Source of the DNA: an uncultured Anaerolineales bacterium
GTDB lineage: Bacteria > Chloroflexota > Anaerolineae > UBA4142
DNA: 46,485 nucleotides
Direction: 5' to 3'
Assembly: GCA_903825565.1 (NCBI GenBank)
Contig: CAIKBD010000078.1
Span: 1-46,485 of the forward strand
In this document: positions 9,127-17,709 of the stretch, in pieces
Layout: every line of letters begins with the position of its first letter
Numbering within the stretch: the first letter of the stretch is position 1
Position numbers and translations under genes: made by a program
The notes under the pieces: model-generated
Seen by the model: only the letters and a program-made list of their open reading frames with translations
Database searches by the model: none
Told to the model about the DNA's origin: nothing

Positions 9127-9852
9127 ATGGATCAATCGGCACGACCGGGCTGGGGCAGAAACGTCGTCGTCTCCCCCAACGCCGTCGTAGAAGACAATGT
9201 AAACCTGGGCAACAATGTGGTGATTCACGCGCACGTACTCGTGCGCCACGGCACGACGATTCACGATAACGCGGTCATCGGACGCGTGCCCCAAGTTGCC
9301 GGCATCATCCAACGCACGCCGAAACAAGATTTGCCGCCGCTCGTCATTGGCGCGAACTGCGTGATCGGCGCGAATGCGGTGCTTTACGTCGGCACGACGA
9401 TTGGCGACGACACACTCATCGGCGACCTCGCGTGCATCCGCGAGGAATGTCAGATCGGCAAGCGTGTGGTGATCGGGCGCGGCGTGATGTTGAACTATAA
9501 CATCATCGTGCGGGATCGCGCGCGCTTGATGGACACGAGTCATTTCGGCGGCGACGCGATCATCGAGGAAGACGCGTTCGTGGGTCCGCACGTTTGCACG
9601 GCGAACGACAACACGATTGGACTGCGTGCCGGCGTGACGCGCCAGGGTCCGCGCATTGGGCGCGGCGCATCGGTGGGCATCGGCGCGATTCTGCTGGCAG
9701 GCGTGACGATTGGTGAGCAAGCGATTGTCGGCGCGGGCGCGCTCGTGTTGGCGGATGTGCCGCCGCGTATGATGGCGTACGGGATGCCGGCGAAAATCCA
9801 GGGCAGTGTGCCGCCCGATCTGTTGCGCCCGCTTGGCGCAGACCCAGGTTAG
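9127..9852 (+). CDS. Hexapeptide-repeat (left-handed beta-helix) acyltransferase
   Basis: A 241-residue protein made almost entirely of hexapeptide repeats (for example VVVSPNAVVEDNVNLGNNVV and IGANCVIGANAVLYVGTTIG), which form a left-handed beta-helix, and ending with the GMPAKI motif common in sugar O/N-acetyltransferases. Such trimeric enzymes transfer acetyl or other acyl groups from a CoA or ACP donor to sugars or amino sugars. A His in the loop (DTSHFGG) could act as base. AGAGGA at 9117-9122 supports the ATG at 9127. As first gene of a glycan cluster it probably acylates a nucleotide sugar or surface glycan; the exact substrate is not visible. Confidence 0.85.
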   Translation: MDQSARPGWGRNVVVSPNAVVEDNVNLGNNVVIHAHVLVRHGTTIHDNAVIGRVPQVAGIIQRTPKQDLPPLVIGANCVIGANAVLYVGTTIGDDTLIGDLACIREECQIGKRVVIGRGVMLNYNIIVRDRARLMDTSHFGGDAIIEEDAFVGPHVCTANDNTIGLRAGVTRQGPRIGRGASVGIGAILLAGVTIGEQAIVGAGALVLADVPPRMMAYGMPAKIQGSVPPDLLRPLGADPG

Positions 9853-9862
9853 AGTTTGCGCG

Positions 9863-10813
9863 ATGAAAATTTCGGTGGTGGTGCCGGTCTATTATAATGC
9901 GCCGAGTTTGCCGGTGTTGCACGCGCGACTTGCGGCGGTCGCGACGAATTTGTCGCACGCCGAATTCGAGTTTGTGTTCACCGACGACGGCAGCGGCGAC
10001 GAATCGTTCGCCGTGCTGAAAAATTTGGCGGCGCACGATCCGCGCGTCAAAGCGTTGCGGCTCGTGCGTAATTTCGGCTCGAACCCGGCGATCCTCGCCG
10101 GGATGACGCACGCGCAGGGCGATGCCGTCATCGTGCTGACTGCCGATCTGCAAGACCCGCCGGAACTGATCCCCGAATTGATCGCGCGCTGGCAAGCCGG
10201 CGCGCCGGTCGTGCTCGCGGCGCGCGTGGCACGCCACGACCCCTGGCTCACCCGGCTCAGCGGCAATCTGTTCAACTGGCTGTACAAACGTTTGGTCTTT
10301 GCCAATTTCCCCGCGCAAGGTTTTGATTTTTTCCTCGCCGATCAAAAAGTGATCCGCGCGCTCGTGCAAAACGCGGGACCCAACTTGTACTTGTTCGGCT
10401 TGTTGCTGTGGCTGGGTTATCCCGCCGTCACCGTTACCTACACGCGCGGCGAACGCCGCTTTGGCAAATCGCGCTGGACGTTCGGCAAAAAGGTCAAATA
10501 CTTTTTGGATGCGTTCATCGGCTTTTCGTACTTGCCGCTCCGCTTGACCTCGCTAGTGGGCATCTTGCTCGCCATCGTCGGCTTTCTCTACGCGGCGTTC
10601 GTCGTGTTGGCGCGGATCGTGTGGGGCTTTCCGGTCGAGGGCTGGACTTCGTTGATGGTGGCGCTGTTGTTGGTGTCGGGCACGCAGTTAGCGATGCTGG
10701 GCATCGTCGGCGAATACCTGTGGCGCAACTTGGACGAAACCCGCCGGCGTCCCTTGTACGTGATTGACGAGATGATTGGCGTTCACGCCGCGAATGAGAA
10801 TGGACGTAGGTGA
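9863..10813 (+). CDS. Family 2 glycosyltransferase, polyprenyl-phosphate (GtrB/ArnC/DPM-like) type
   Basis: A 316-residue GT-A fold enzyme followed by two C-terminal membrane helices. Motifs: VVVPVYYNAP at the nucleotide-binding start, DDGS (41-44), ADLQDPPE (94-101), and the RFGKSRWTFGKK stretch before the helices. This architecture belongs to enzymes that move a sugar from a nucleotide donor to undecaprenyl or dolichyl phosphate on the cytoplasmic side. The lipid-linked sugar is what GT-C enzymes downstream need, so it is a natural supplier for the bank of membrane proteins that follows. The start is the ATG at 9863, ten bases after the previous stop. Confidence 0.9.
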   Translation: MKISVVVPVYYNAPSLPVLHARLAAVATNLSHAEFEFVFTDDGSGDESFAVLKNLAAHDPRVKALRLVRNFGSNPAILAGMTHAQGDAVIVLTADLQDPPELIPELIARWQAGAPVVLAARVARHDPWLTRLSGNLFNWLYKRLVFANFPAQGFDFFLADQKVIRALVQNAGPNLYLFGLLLWLGYPAVTVTYTRGERRFGKSRWTFGKKVKYFLDAFIGFSYLPLRLTSLVGILLAIVGFLYAAFVVLARIVWGFPVEGWTSLMVALLLVSGTQLAMLGIVGEYLWRNLDETRRRPLYVIDEMIGVHAANENGRR

Positions 10814-10820
10814 ACGTCAG

Positions 10821-13800
10821 ATGATTGGACAGACTCGGAAAGAAAACGAAATCAAGCCGCTCACCGCATTCCGATTCTTGGCGGCGGTCGCCGTTTTCTT
10901 GTCGCACCTAGACATGTTCGAAAATATCCCCGCGCTCAAGCCAGTCTATGACCGTTTTTTTTACGAGGGTTATATCGGCGTCACTTTTTTCTTCGTCCTG
11001 TCCGGGTTCATTCTGACGTACACCTATCGCACGAAAATCGCCGCGTTCGATCCGGGCGAACTCTGCAAATTTTACGTGGCGCGCATCGCCCGCATCTATC
11101 CCGTCCATCTGCTCACATTCGCGCTCAGCGTGCCGTTGGTGTGCGCCGCAGGCGTTTCCAACTTTGCCGAAGAAGCGATCCGCGCCGCGCTAAACCTTGC
11201 GCTCTTGCAAGGGTTTGTGCCGATCAAGAATTACTACTTTTCGTTCAACATGCCGGCGTGGAGTTTATCGGACGAGATTTTCTTTTACGCGCTCATGCCG
11301 GTGATCCTGGCGCTGTGGGTCAAGTGGCGCGCAACCTCGCCACGGCGCGCGTTGGTCGTGGCGCTGGCATTGTGGGGCATGGCGTTCGCGTTAGTTTGGG
11401 CATGGCAAGACAGTGCGCTGGGACACTGGCTGTTTTACATCGCACCTTATTTTCGCGTGTTTGATTTCGCGCTCGGCATCGCGCTCTGCTTTATTTTTCT
11501 CGGCGTGCGCGACCGCGTGGGCAATGCGCGCGCGCGTTTCACCGGCCTCGAACTGGGATCGTTCGCCGCGTTCGCGCTGGCGTTTTTCATCGCGCCGAAC
11601 ATTCCGCAAGCGTTTCGGTACGGCGTCTACTATACGCCGTGGATCGCCGGCATGATTTTGATCTTTGCCTTTCAGCGCGGCGCGATTTCGGCGGTCTTGT
11701 CCAATCGGTGGCTGGTGTTGGGCGGCGAGATCAGTTTTTCGTTTTACATGTTTCACCAACTCGTCCTGCGTTATTTCCAGGCAGGCGAGCTGTTTGCGAC
11801 AGAGCCGGTGCTCGCGGCGGTTGCGGCGTTCGTACTCACGGTCGCGCTGAGTTACGCGTGTTACCGGCTGTACGAGTTGCCGTGGCGCGAAAAAATCCGG
11901 CGGAGCGCGCTCTTCGCATCGCTGTTGCCGATTCCGTCCGCGCCGCCGCACCCAGCGGCGCGCGAAGCAAACGCACACGGCGCGTCGGTTTCTACCCGGC
12001 GCGCAATCATCCTGGGCTTGGTTCTCGCGGCGTTGGTCGGCGTCACGTACTTTCCCGCTCTGCGATTGGGCTTTCTCGCCGAAACGTGGAACTCGCTCGA
12101 ATGGGCGCTCAAGCTGACGCCGGCGCAATACCTGGCGCGCACCTTCGATCCGCGCGTTCAAGTGACCGAGTATCGTCCGCTTTTGAGTTTGCTGATGTGG
12201 GGCGAGTTCCTCGCCTTCCGCTGGGATCCGACCGGCTATCATCTCGTTCGGATCGTTGCACACCTGGCAAACGTGTGGCTCTTGTTCGCGCTTGTGCAAC
12301 GCGTGGCACGCAACGGGCGCGTGGCATTGATCGCCGCGCTCATTTTCGCCGGCTTGCCGGTGTACCACCAAGCGATCTTTCACGTTGTAGACCCCGCGCC
12401 CGAAGTTGGATTCTTTTACCTGCTGTGCGTGTGGGGCTGGGTTGGCTATTTGCAGCGGCGCGCGCGCGGCGAGTACGGGCTGGCGTTAGTGGCGTTTGCG
12501 TTGGCGTTGCTCGGCAAAGAAACGAGCGTCACGCTCGCCGTCACTTTGGTGTTGGTAGATCGTTTGCTGATCCGCGACCAAGTGAATTGGCGCGCGTGGT
12601 TTTTGCGGTACGTGCCGTTCGGCGTGGTCATGGCGATCTACCTGGGCATTGAATGGATCGTGCAACTCAACGGGCGATTCATCAGCGGTGGCGGCGGGTG
12701 GAGCATTGGCGCGCACGCGTTTGGAAATTTCCTCAATTATCTCGCGTTGTGGATTTTTCCGTTCACGCTCGAATCGCCGGTCGCGTATGTGTGGATTCCC
12801 GCCGCGATCATCCTGTTCGTGTACTTTGCATTTCGTCGCCGCTCGCTCGCGTTATTGTTCTTGTTGCTCGAAGGCGGGTTGCTGATCGGCATGGTGATCT
12901 GGTCGCCGCGCGAACTGTTCGCCCCGCGCTATTTGTACACGCCGACGATGCTCACCGCCATCGCGTTGGCATTGCTGTTCGATCACTTGTGGACGAAACT
13001 GGGTCGCGCACGCGTTGCGCGCGTACTGCTTGCCGGCGGGATTGGCGTGCTCGTCATCGCCAACGCGGTGGGCGTGGCGGCGGCGGCGGCAGAATGGAGC
13101 GAGACGGTGCGGCAACACCGCGTTCCGTTCCGCGATATTGCCCAGCGTTATCCGGATTTGCCGGCGGGCACGTTTATTTATTTGATCGAACCACCGCACC
13201 TGCGCGACTTGACCGGCATGTTCTTGATGCGGTACGGCGAACGCGTCCAAGTTGGCGCGACCGCCGGCGACACTTTTACCGAAATGTTGCTTTATCCCCT
13301 GTTTCGGCGGCTGGGTGCGGCAACGCCGGCGACGGGCAGCGGCGCGGCGCAGGTCGCCGATCTGCGTGGGCACGCCAACCCGATGGTGTTTTTTTTCGAT
13401 GATACCGGCAAGCCGGTTGAAATCCGCGTGGCGCACAACGCGCCGACCGCTGCGATGCCCGCGCCGCCGCTGACTTTTGTCGCGCCGATTCGCTGGGAGG
13501 GCTATGAGATCACGGCGAACCGTTTGCGGCGTGGCGACACGTTGGCGCTGTTCGTGTACTGGCGCGCTCTCGCGCCAATCGAGCAGGACTATACCGTGTT
13601 CTTGCATCTGCTCGACGCGCGCGGCGAAATCGTGTGGGGTGAAGATGTCATGCCGCGCGCCGGCGCTGCGCCCACGACAACCTGGGTTGCCGGGCGGCTG
13701 GTGAATGATCCGCATGTGATTCCGCTGGACGCGGATTTGCCGGCGGGCGCGTATCGCCTCGCCCTGGGTTTGTACCATCAACCCACGTTGACGCGCCTCC

Positions 13801-13868
13801 CCATCGTGGACGAACGCGGCAATGCGACGGCGGAGCAAATTGTGATCGGCACATTTCAGATCGAATGA
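10821..13868 (+). CDS. Fusion protein: acyltransferase-3 domain + GT-C membrane domain + C-terminal beta-sandwich
   Basis: A 1015-residue protein joining two membrane machines. Residues about 12-355 are an acyltransferase-3 (OafA-like) domain: FRFLAAVAVFLSHL with the family His29, GVTFFFVLSGF, RIARIYPVHLL and SFYMFHQLVLRYF. A hydrophilic linker (about 361-392) leads into a GT-C region homologous to the next genes (YRPLL, GYHLVRIVAHLANVWLLFALV, LLGKETSVTLAV). The tail carries VPFRDIAQRYP and a beta-sandwich (DYTVFLHLLDARGEIVWGED to YRLALGLYHQP) shared with the neighbours. The family's first-loop ADDY is here AETW (Glu421, Thr422). AGGTGA at 10807-10812 fixes the start at 10821. The fusion may acylate and glycosylate the same surface glycan. 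Confidence 0.85.
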   Translation: MIGQTRKENEIKPLTAFRFLAAVAVFLSHLDMFENIPALKPVYDRFFYEGYIGVTFFFVLSGFILTYTYRTKIAAFDPGELCKFYVARIARIYPVHLLTFALSVPLVCAAGVSNFAEEAIRAALNLALLQGFVPIKNYYFSFNMPAWSLSDEIFFYALMPVILALWVKWRATSPRRALVVALALWGMAFALVWAWQDSALGHWLFYIAPYFRVFDFALGIALCFIFLGVRDRVGNARARFTGLELGSFAAFALAFFIAPNIPQAFRYGVYYTPWIAGMILIFAFQRGAISAVLSNRWLVLGGEISFSFYMFHQLVLRYFQAGELFATEPVLAAVAAFVLTVALSYACYRLYELPWREKIRRSALFASLLPIPSAPPHPAAREANAHGASVSTRRAIILGLVLAALVGVTYFPALRLGFLAETWNSLEWALKLTPAQYLARTFDPRVQVTEYRPLLSLLMWGEFLAFRWDPTGYHLVRIVAHLANVWLLFALVQRVARNGRVALIAALIFAGLPVYHQAIFHVVDPAPEVGFFYLLCVWGWVGYLQRRARGEYGLALVAFALALLGKETSVTLAVTLVLVDRLLIRDQVNWRAWFLRYVPFGVVMAIYLGIEWIVQLNGRFISGGGGWSIGAHAFGNFLNYLALWIFPFTLESPVAYVWIPAAIILFVYFAFRRRSLALLFLLLEGGLLIGMVIWSPRELFAPRYLYTPTMLTAIALALLFDHLWTKLGRARVARVLLAGGIGVLVIANAVGVAAAAAEWSETVRQHRVPFRDIAQRYPDLPAGTFIYLIEPPHLRDLTGMFLMRYGERVQVGATAGDTFTEMLLYPLFRRLGAATPATGSGAAQVADLRGHANPMVFFFDDTGKPVEIRVAHNAPTAAMPAPPLTFVAPIRWEGYEITANRLRRGDTLALFVYWRALAPIEQDYTVFLHLLDARGEIVWGEDVMPRAGAAPTTTWVAGRLVNDPHVIPLDADLPAGAYRLALGLYHQPTLTRLPIVDERGNATAEQIVIGTFQIE

Positions 13869-13885
13869 ACGCGTGAGGCAAGGGA

Positions 13886-15763
13886 ATGACAAAGCGATTG
13901 ACGTGGTTCGGCGGGCTGGTGATCGCCGCCGTGACCTTGATCATTTATCAACCCGATTTGCGAATTGGGCACGAAGGCGGTTGGTGGTATCTCGATTGGG
14001 TATCGCGGTTTTCGACGCCCGAATACATCATCCAGTTTTTCGATCCCGGCCGCGTGACGCAAGGGTATCGTCCGATGCAAGGGATGATGATCCTGGTCGA
14101 GTACTGGCTGTTTCAATTCAACGCGGACGGCTATCACGTCGCGCAGATGCTCATGCACATGGTCACGAGTTGGCTGTTGCTTGCGCTCGTGTGGCGCGTT
14201 TCGCAGAACGCGCGCCTCGCCGTGATCGCCGCGCTGTTTTACACGACGATCCCGGCGTTGCACCTCGCCGTGTTTCGCGCGCCAGCGGTCGTGGATCCGT
14301 GGGCGGGCATATTTTATCTCGGCACGATTTGGCTGTGGCTCGAATATCTCCGCACGCGCCGCGCGCGCGATTACGCGTTGACGCAAAGCGTGTTTGCGCT
14401 CGCGCTCCTCAGCAAAGAGGTTTCCGTTTTTCTGCCGGCGATCTTGTATCTGCTGGAGCGCTGGTTCAGCGTCGCACCGAACCTGGCATTGCCGCAAACG
14501 CCCGCGCCGAGTTGGCCGCAGTTGATCGCGCGCTTGTTTCCCGCGCGCGGCGCGTGGGGTGACACGCTGAAACGCTACGCCGGGTTTGTCGGCGTGCTGA
14601 TCCCGTACCTCGCGCTCGAACTCAACGTGCAAGCGCACGGCGAATTTTCGAGCCAGTTCGGTTATCAACTCGGCTTGCATTTTCTCTTCAACCTGATCCC
14701 GTACCTCGCCATGCTCGTGATGCCTTGGTCCATTGACAATTACATTCCGCCAGCGGAGGCGAGCCATTATGTTTGGCTCATCCTCGCCGGGGGAGCAATT
14801 CTCGGCGCGGCGTTCGTCAAGCGGAGCGCTGCGATCTTGTTCCTGATCTTTTTCGCCGTGATCAATATTTCGCCGCTCCTGGGTTTTCCGCTCGATTGGT
14901 TTCAGGCGCGCTATCTGTATTTCTCGTACATCTCGGTCGCCATTCTGTTGGCGATGCTGTGCGACGCCGGCTGGAACTGGACGCGCCGCCATTCGGCGTA
15001 CTGGCGCGTCATCGCCGCCGCGCTCGCGCTGATCGTTTTGTTTCACGGACAACAACTCGCCGTCAAGGCGGCGGAGTGGAGCGAGTTTACGCGCGCGATG
15101 CGCGTGCCGTTCCGCGACATTTCGCGCCAGCATCCCACGTACCCCGCGAACACCTTGCTCTATTTTTTGTATCCGACGACGACCTCGTTGCCGGATTTCA
15201 AGGGCTTGTTCCTGATTCGTTACGGGCAAGGGCTAACCGTTAGCGGCACGGACGACAACGGCTTCCCCGCGTTCCGCGATTTTCAAAACCGCTTCTTTTA
15301 CTATTTCGACGAAAAAAACGCGCCGCGCGAAATTGTCGGCGAGTCCGTGCAACCGCGCGCATCGGTCACGCTCCCGGCGGATTTCGACGCGCCGCTCCGC
15401 CTCGAAGGATTTTATCTGGCGCGCGCCAACATTCCGCGCGGCGAGCCGCTCGTCGTGCTACTCCATTGGACGCCGCGCGATCTCATCCGCCACGATTATA
15501 CCGTCTTTGTGCATTTGCTTGACGCGAACGGGCGCGTCGTCGCGCAGTCCGATAGCCAGCCGCGCCGCGGTGCCGCGCCGACGAGCAAGTGGGTCGTACC
15601 GCAATCGGTGGCGGACGCGATTCTGCTACCGACGAACGAAATACCGGCGGGCACATATCGGCTGGCGATTGGCGTCTACGATCAGACCACGATGCAACGC
15701 TTTGTCATTCCCAGTTCCGCCAACGCCGACGCGGTGGTGATCGCGCCGATTGAAATTCGCTAA
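13886..15763 (+). CDS. GT-C-type membrane glycosyltransferase paralog 2, with C-terminal beta-sandwich
   Basis: A 625-residue protein with about ten membrane helices and a soluble tail. It shares with its neighbours YRPMQG, GYHVAQMLMHMVTSWLLLALVWRV, LLSKEVSVFLPAILYLLE, VPFRDISRQHPTYP and the tail DYTVFVHLLDANGRVVAQSDS to YRLAIGVYDQTT. By family these are inverting, lipid-linked-sugar-dependent glycosyltransferases acting outside the membrane, related to PMT/TMTC proteins. Unlike most paralogs, the first-loop Asp-Asp is missing: RIGHEGGWW stands where gene 21401-23164 has TIGFIGDDW. It may be catalytically altered or inactive. It begins 17 bases after the fusion gene. Confidence 0.8.
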   Translation: MTKRLTWFGGLVIAAVTLIIYQPDLRIGHEGGWWYLDWVSRFSTPEYIIQFFDPGRVTQGYRPMQGMMILVEYWLFQFNADGYHVAQMLMHMVTSWLLLALVWRVSQNARLAVIAALFYTTIPALHLAVFRAPAVVDPWAGIFYLGTIWLWLEYLRTRRARDYALTQSVFALALLSKEVSVFLPAILYLLERWFSVAPNLALPQTPAPSWPQLIARLFPARGAWGDTLKRYAGFVGVLIPYLALELNVQAHGEFSSQFGYQLGLHFLFNLIPYLAMLVMPWSIDNYIPPAEASHYVWLILAGGAILGAAFVKRSAAILFLIFFAVINISPLLGFPLDWFQARYLYFSYISVAILLAMLCDAGWNWTRRHSAYWRVIAAALALIVLFHGQQLAVKAAEWSEFTRAMRVPFRDISRQHPTYPANTLLYFLYPTTTSLPDFKGLFLIRYGQGLTVSGTDDNGFPAFRDFQNRFFYYFDEKNAPREIVGESVQPRASVTLPADFDAPLRLEGFYLARANIPRGEPLVVLLHWTPRDLIRHDYTVFVHLLDANGRVVAQSDSQPRRGAAPTSKWVVPQSVADAILLPTNEIPAGTYRLAIGVYDQTTMQRFVIPSSANADAVVIAPIEIR

Positions 15764-15765
15764 CG

Positions 15766-17709
15766 ATGCCAAGTTCCTTCTCCCTGCCGAACCGTATCCG
15801 ACAACTAGGCGCGCCGCCGTTTGCCTTGGCGATTTTGGCAAGCGGCGTGTTCGCCTTTTTCGCGCCGATCCTACCGACGTACTTTCTCGCGGACGATTAC
15901 AACTACGTCGGGCATTTGCTCGTGCACGCGCGCGCGTACGTGCAAGGCGATGAACTCGGCAAATGGTTCGTGGATTTTTCGGCGCAGGGTTTGCAAAACC
16001 CCGAACTCTCCGTCTTTTTTCGCCCGGTCGTGCAATGGCTCTGGCTGACTGATTTCGTCGCGTACGGCACCAACGCGTTTGGCTATCACCTGACGAACAT
16101 CATCCTGCACGCGCTCAACGCGTTTCTGGTGTACCTGATCGCAACCCAGGTTTTGCGAAACCGCTTCGCCGCGCTCACCGCCGGCTTGCTGTTCGCGCTT
16201 CACCCGATCCATTCCGACTCGGTCGCGTGGATCGCGGATCGCACCGACGTGCTCAGCACGCTGTTTTATTTTTCGAGCATCGCCTTTTTCGTTCTGTTTC
16301 GCGCGCGCGCGCGCCGCTTGTTCGCCGCGCTCGCGGTGATCGCGTTCGCGCTGGCGATTGGCACGAAAGAGAACACGGTCGCTTTGCCGGTGCTGCTGCT
16401 CGCATACGATTTCCTCTTTACGTTTCGCGCGTTGCGCTGGAAAATTTTGCGCGCGCAAATTCCGTACTGGCTCGCCCTCGCCGGCTACGTCGCCGCGCGG
16501 TTTTTCTTCCTGGGTGAATTTGGACGCAACACCGGCGGCGGCTGGCTCAGTTACGGCGCGGGCTTGTTCGCGCAGTTTTACACGCAGGCGCTCGCCGAGC
16601 CGTTCATCCCAGACATCAACGAGGCGTGGCTGATCGGCGCGTTCACGCTGATCACGATCACGCTGGCGATCTATCGCGCGCGCGCGGGCGTGTGGTTCGG
16701 CGCGGCATGGATCGCGATCTCGCTGTTGCCGGCGACGAGCGCGGCGTATGTCGCGCCGCGTCTCGCGTATGCGCCGTCCGCGGGCCTCGCGCTCGCGCTT
16801 GCCGCGATCATCGCGCAACCGCTTGCGCGCGAAAGGCAGTGGGCGCGCGCGGCAAGCATCGCGCTGTTCGCGTTTTTCATCGGCGCGTATGGCTGGGGCT
16901 TGGCGGCGCGCGTGGATAACTGGGTCGCCGCCGGCGCGCTGTCCGATTCGATTCGTACGGAAACCTTGCGCTTGCACCCAACTGTGCCGGCGGACGCGCG
17001 TTTCTATTTCACCGGCGTTCCCGACACGCTCCGCACGATCCACGTCTACAACGACAATTTTGACACGGCGATCCGCATCATTTATCGCAACCCGGCGTTG
17101 CGCGTCGAACGGGGCGAGCGGTTTCCATTGATTGCCGCCGAGTTGGATCGCACCTACTTGCTCGAATTTCGCCGGCGCAAGATCACCGAACGCACCGATC
17201 TCATTCAAGCGCTGCAAGCGCGTTTAGCGTGCGCGTCCAAGCCGGCGATCACCTGGGATTTTGCGCGCGATCTGGCGGGCTGGGAAACGTGGCATCAACT
17301 TGCGGCGATGCCGGCGCGCGACGGCGCGATGGAGTTGCAGGCGCAGGGCGATGATCCGAATTTCGGCAGTCCGCGTTTCGAGTTCCCCGCGTTCGCGCTC
17401 GGCGAGATCGAGATCGAGATGCGCGCGCGCGGCGACGCGCCGGCGACGCAGGGCAAAATTTTTTGGACAGTCAACGAGCAAACCGATTTTTCACCGGCGC
17501 AACAATTTACATTCCCGGTGCAACTGGACGGCGCGTGGCATACGTACCGCGTGCCGTTAATCACAACCGGCAAATTGTTGCTCGGCGACCGGCTCACGCG
17601 CTTGCGGCTCGATCCCGTCGCGATGCCGGCAGAGATCGCGCTGAAAACGATTCGCATCAACCGCGTGTGTGCGGAAACGGAAGGAGTGCTGTGCACTTGC
17701 CCGCGATGA
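15766..17709 (+). CDS. TMTC-like GT-C membrane glycosyltransferase paralog 3, with a different C-terminal jelly-roll domain
   Basis: A 647-residue multi-pass protein. The N-terminal half has the intact YFLADDYNYVGH loop (Asp43, Asp44), FRPVVQ, GYHLTNIILHALNAFLVYLI and LFALHPIHSDSVAWIADRTDVLS, the last very like the HP-x-H signature of eukaryotic and bacterial TMTC O-mannosyltransferases. Its tail is not the domain of its neighbours: ITWDFARDLAGWETW onward, with dgAMELQAQGDDPN and WHTYRVPL, looks like a separate carbohydrate-binding-like jelly roll. Thus one paralog swapped its accessory domain. There is no clear ribosome binding site; the ATG lies 2 bases after the preceding stop, suggesting coupled translation. 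Confidence 0.82.
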   Translation: MPSSFSLPNRIRQLGAPPFALAILASGVFAFFAPILPTYFLADDYNYVGHLLVHARAYVQGDELGKWFVDFSAQGLQNPELSVFFRPVVQWLWLTDFVAYGTNAFGYHLTNIILHALNAFLVYLIATQVLRNRFAALTAGLLFALHPIHSDSVAWIADRTDVLSTLFYFSSIAFFVLFRARARRLFAALAVIAFALAIGTKENTVALPVLLLAYDFLFTFRALRWKILRAQIPYWLALAGYVAARFFFLGEFGRNTGGGWLSYGAGLFAQFYTQALAEPFIPDINEAWLIGAFTLITITLAIYRARAGVWFGAAWIAISLLPATSAAYVAPRLAYAPSAGLALALAAIIAQPLARERQWARAASIALFAFFIGAYGWGLAARVDNWVAAGALSDSIRTETLRLHPTVPADARFYFTGVPDTLRTIHVYNDNFDTAIRIIYRNPALRVERGERFPLIAAELDRTYLLEFRRRKITERTDLIQALQARLACASKPAITWDFARDLAGWETWHQLAAMPARDGAMELQAQGDDPNFGSPRFEFPAFALGEIEIEMRARGDAPATQGKIFWTVNEQTDFSPAQQFTFPVQLDGAWHTYRVPLITTGKLLLGDRLTRLRLDPVAMPAEIALKTIRINRVCAETEGVLCTCPR

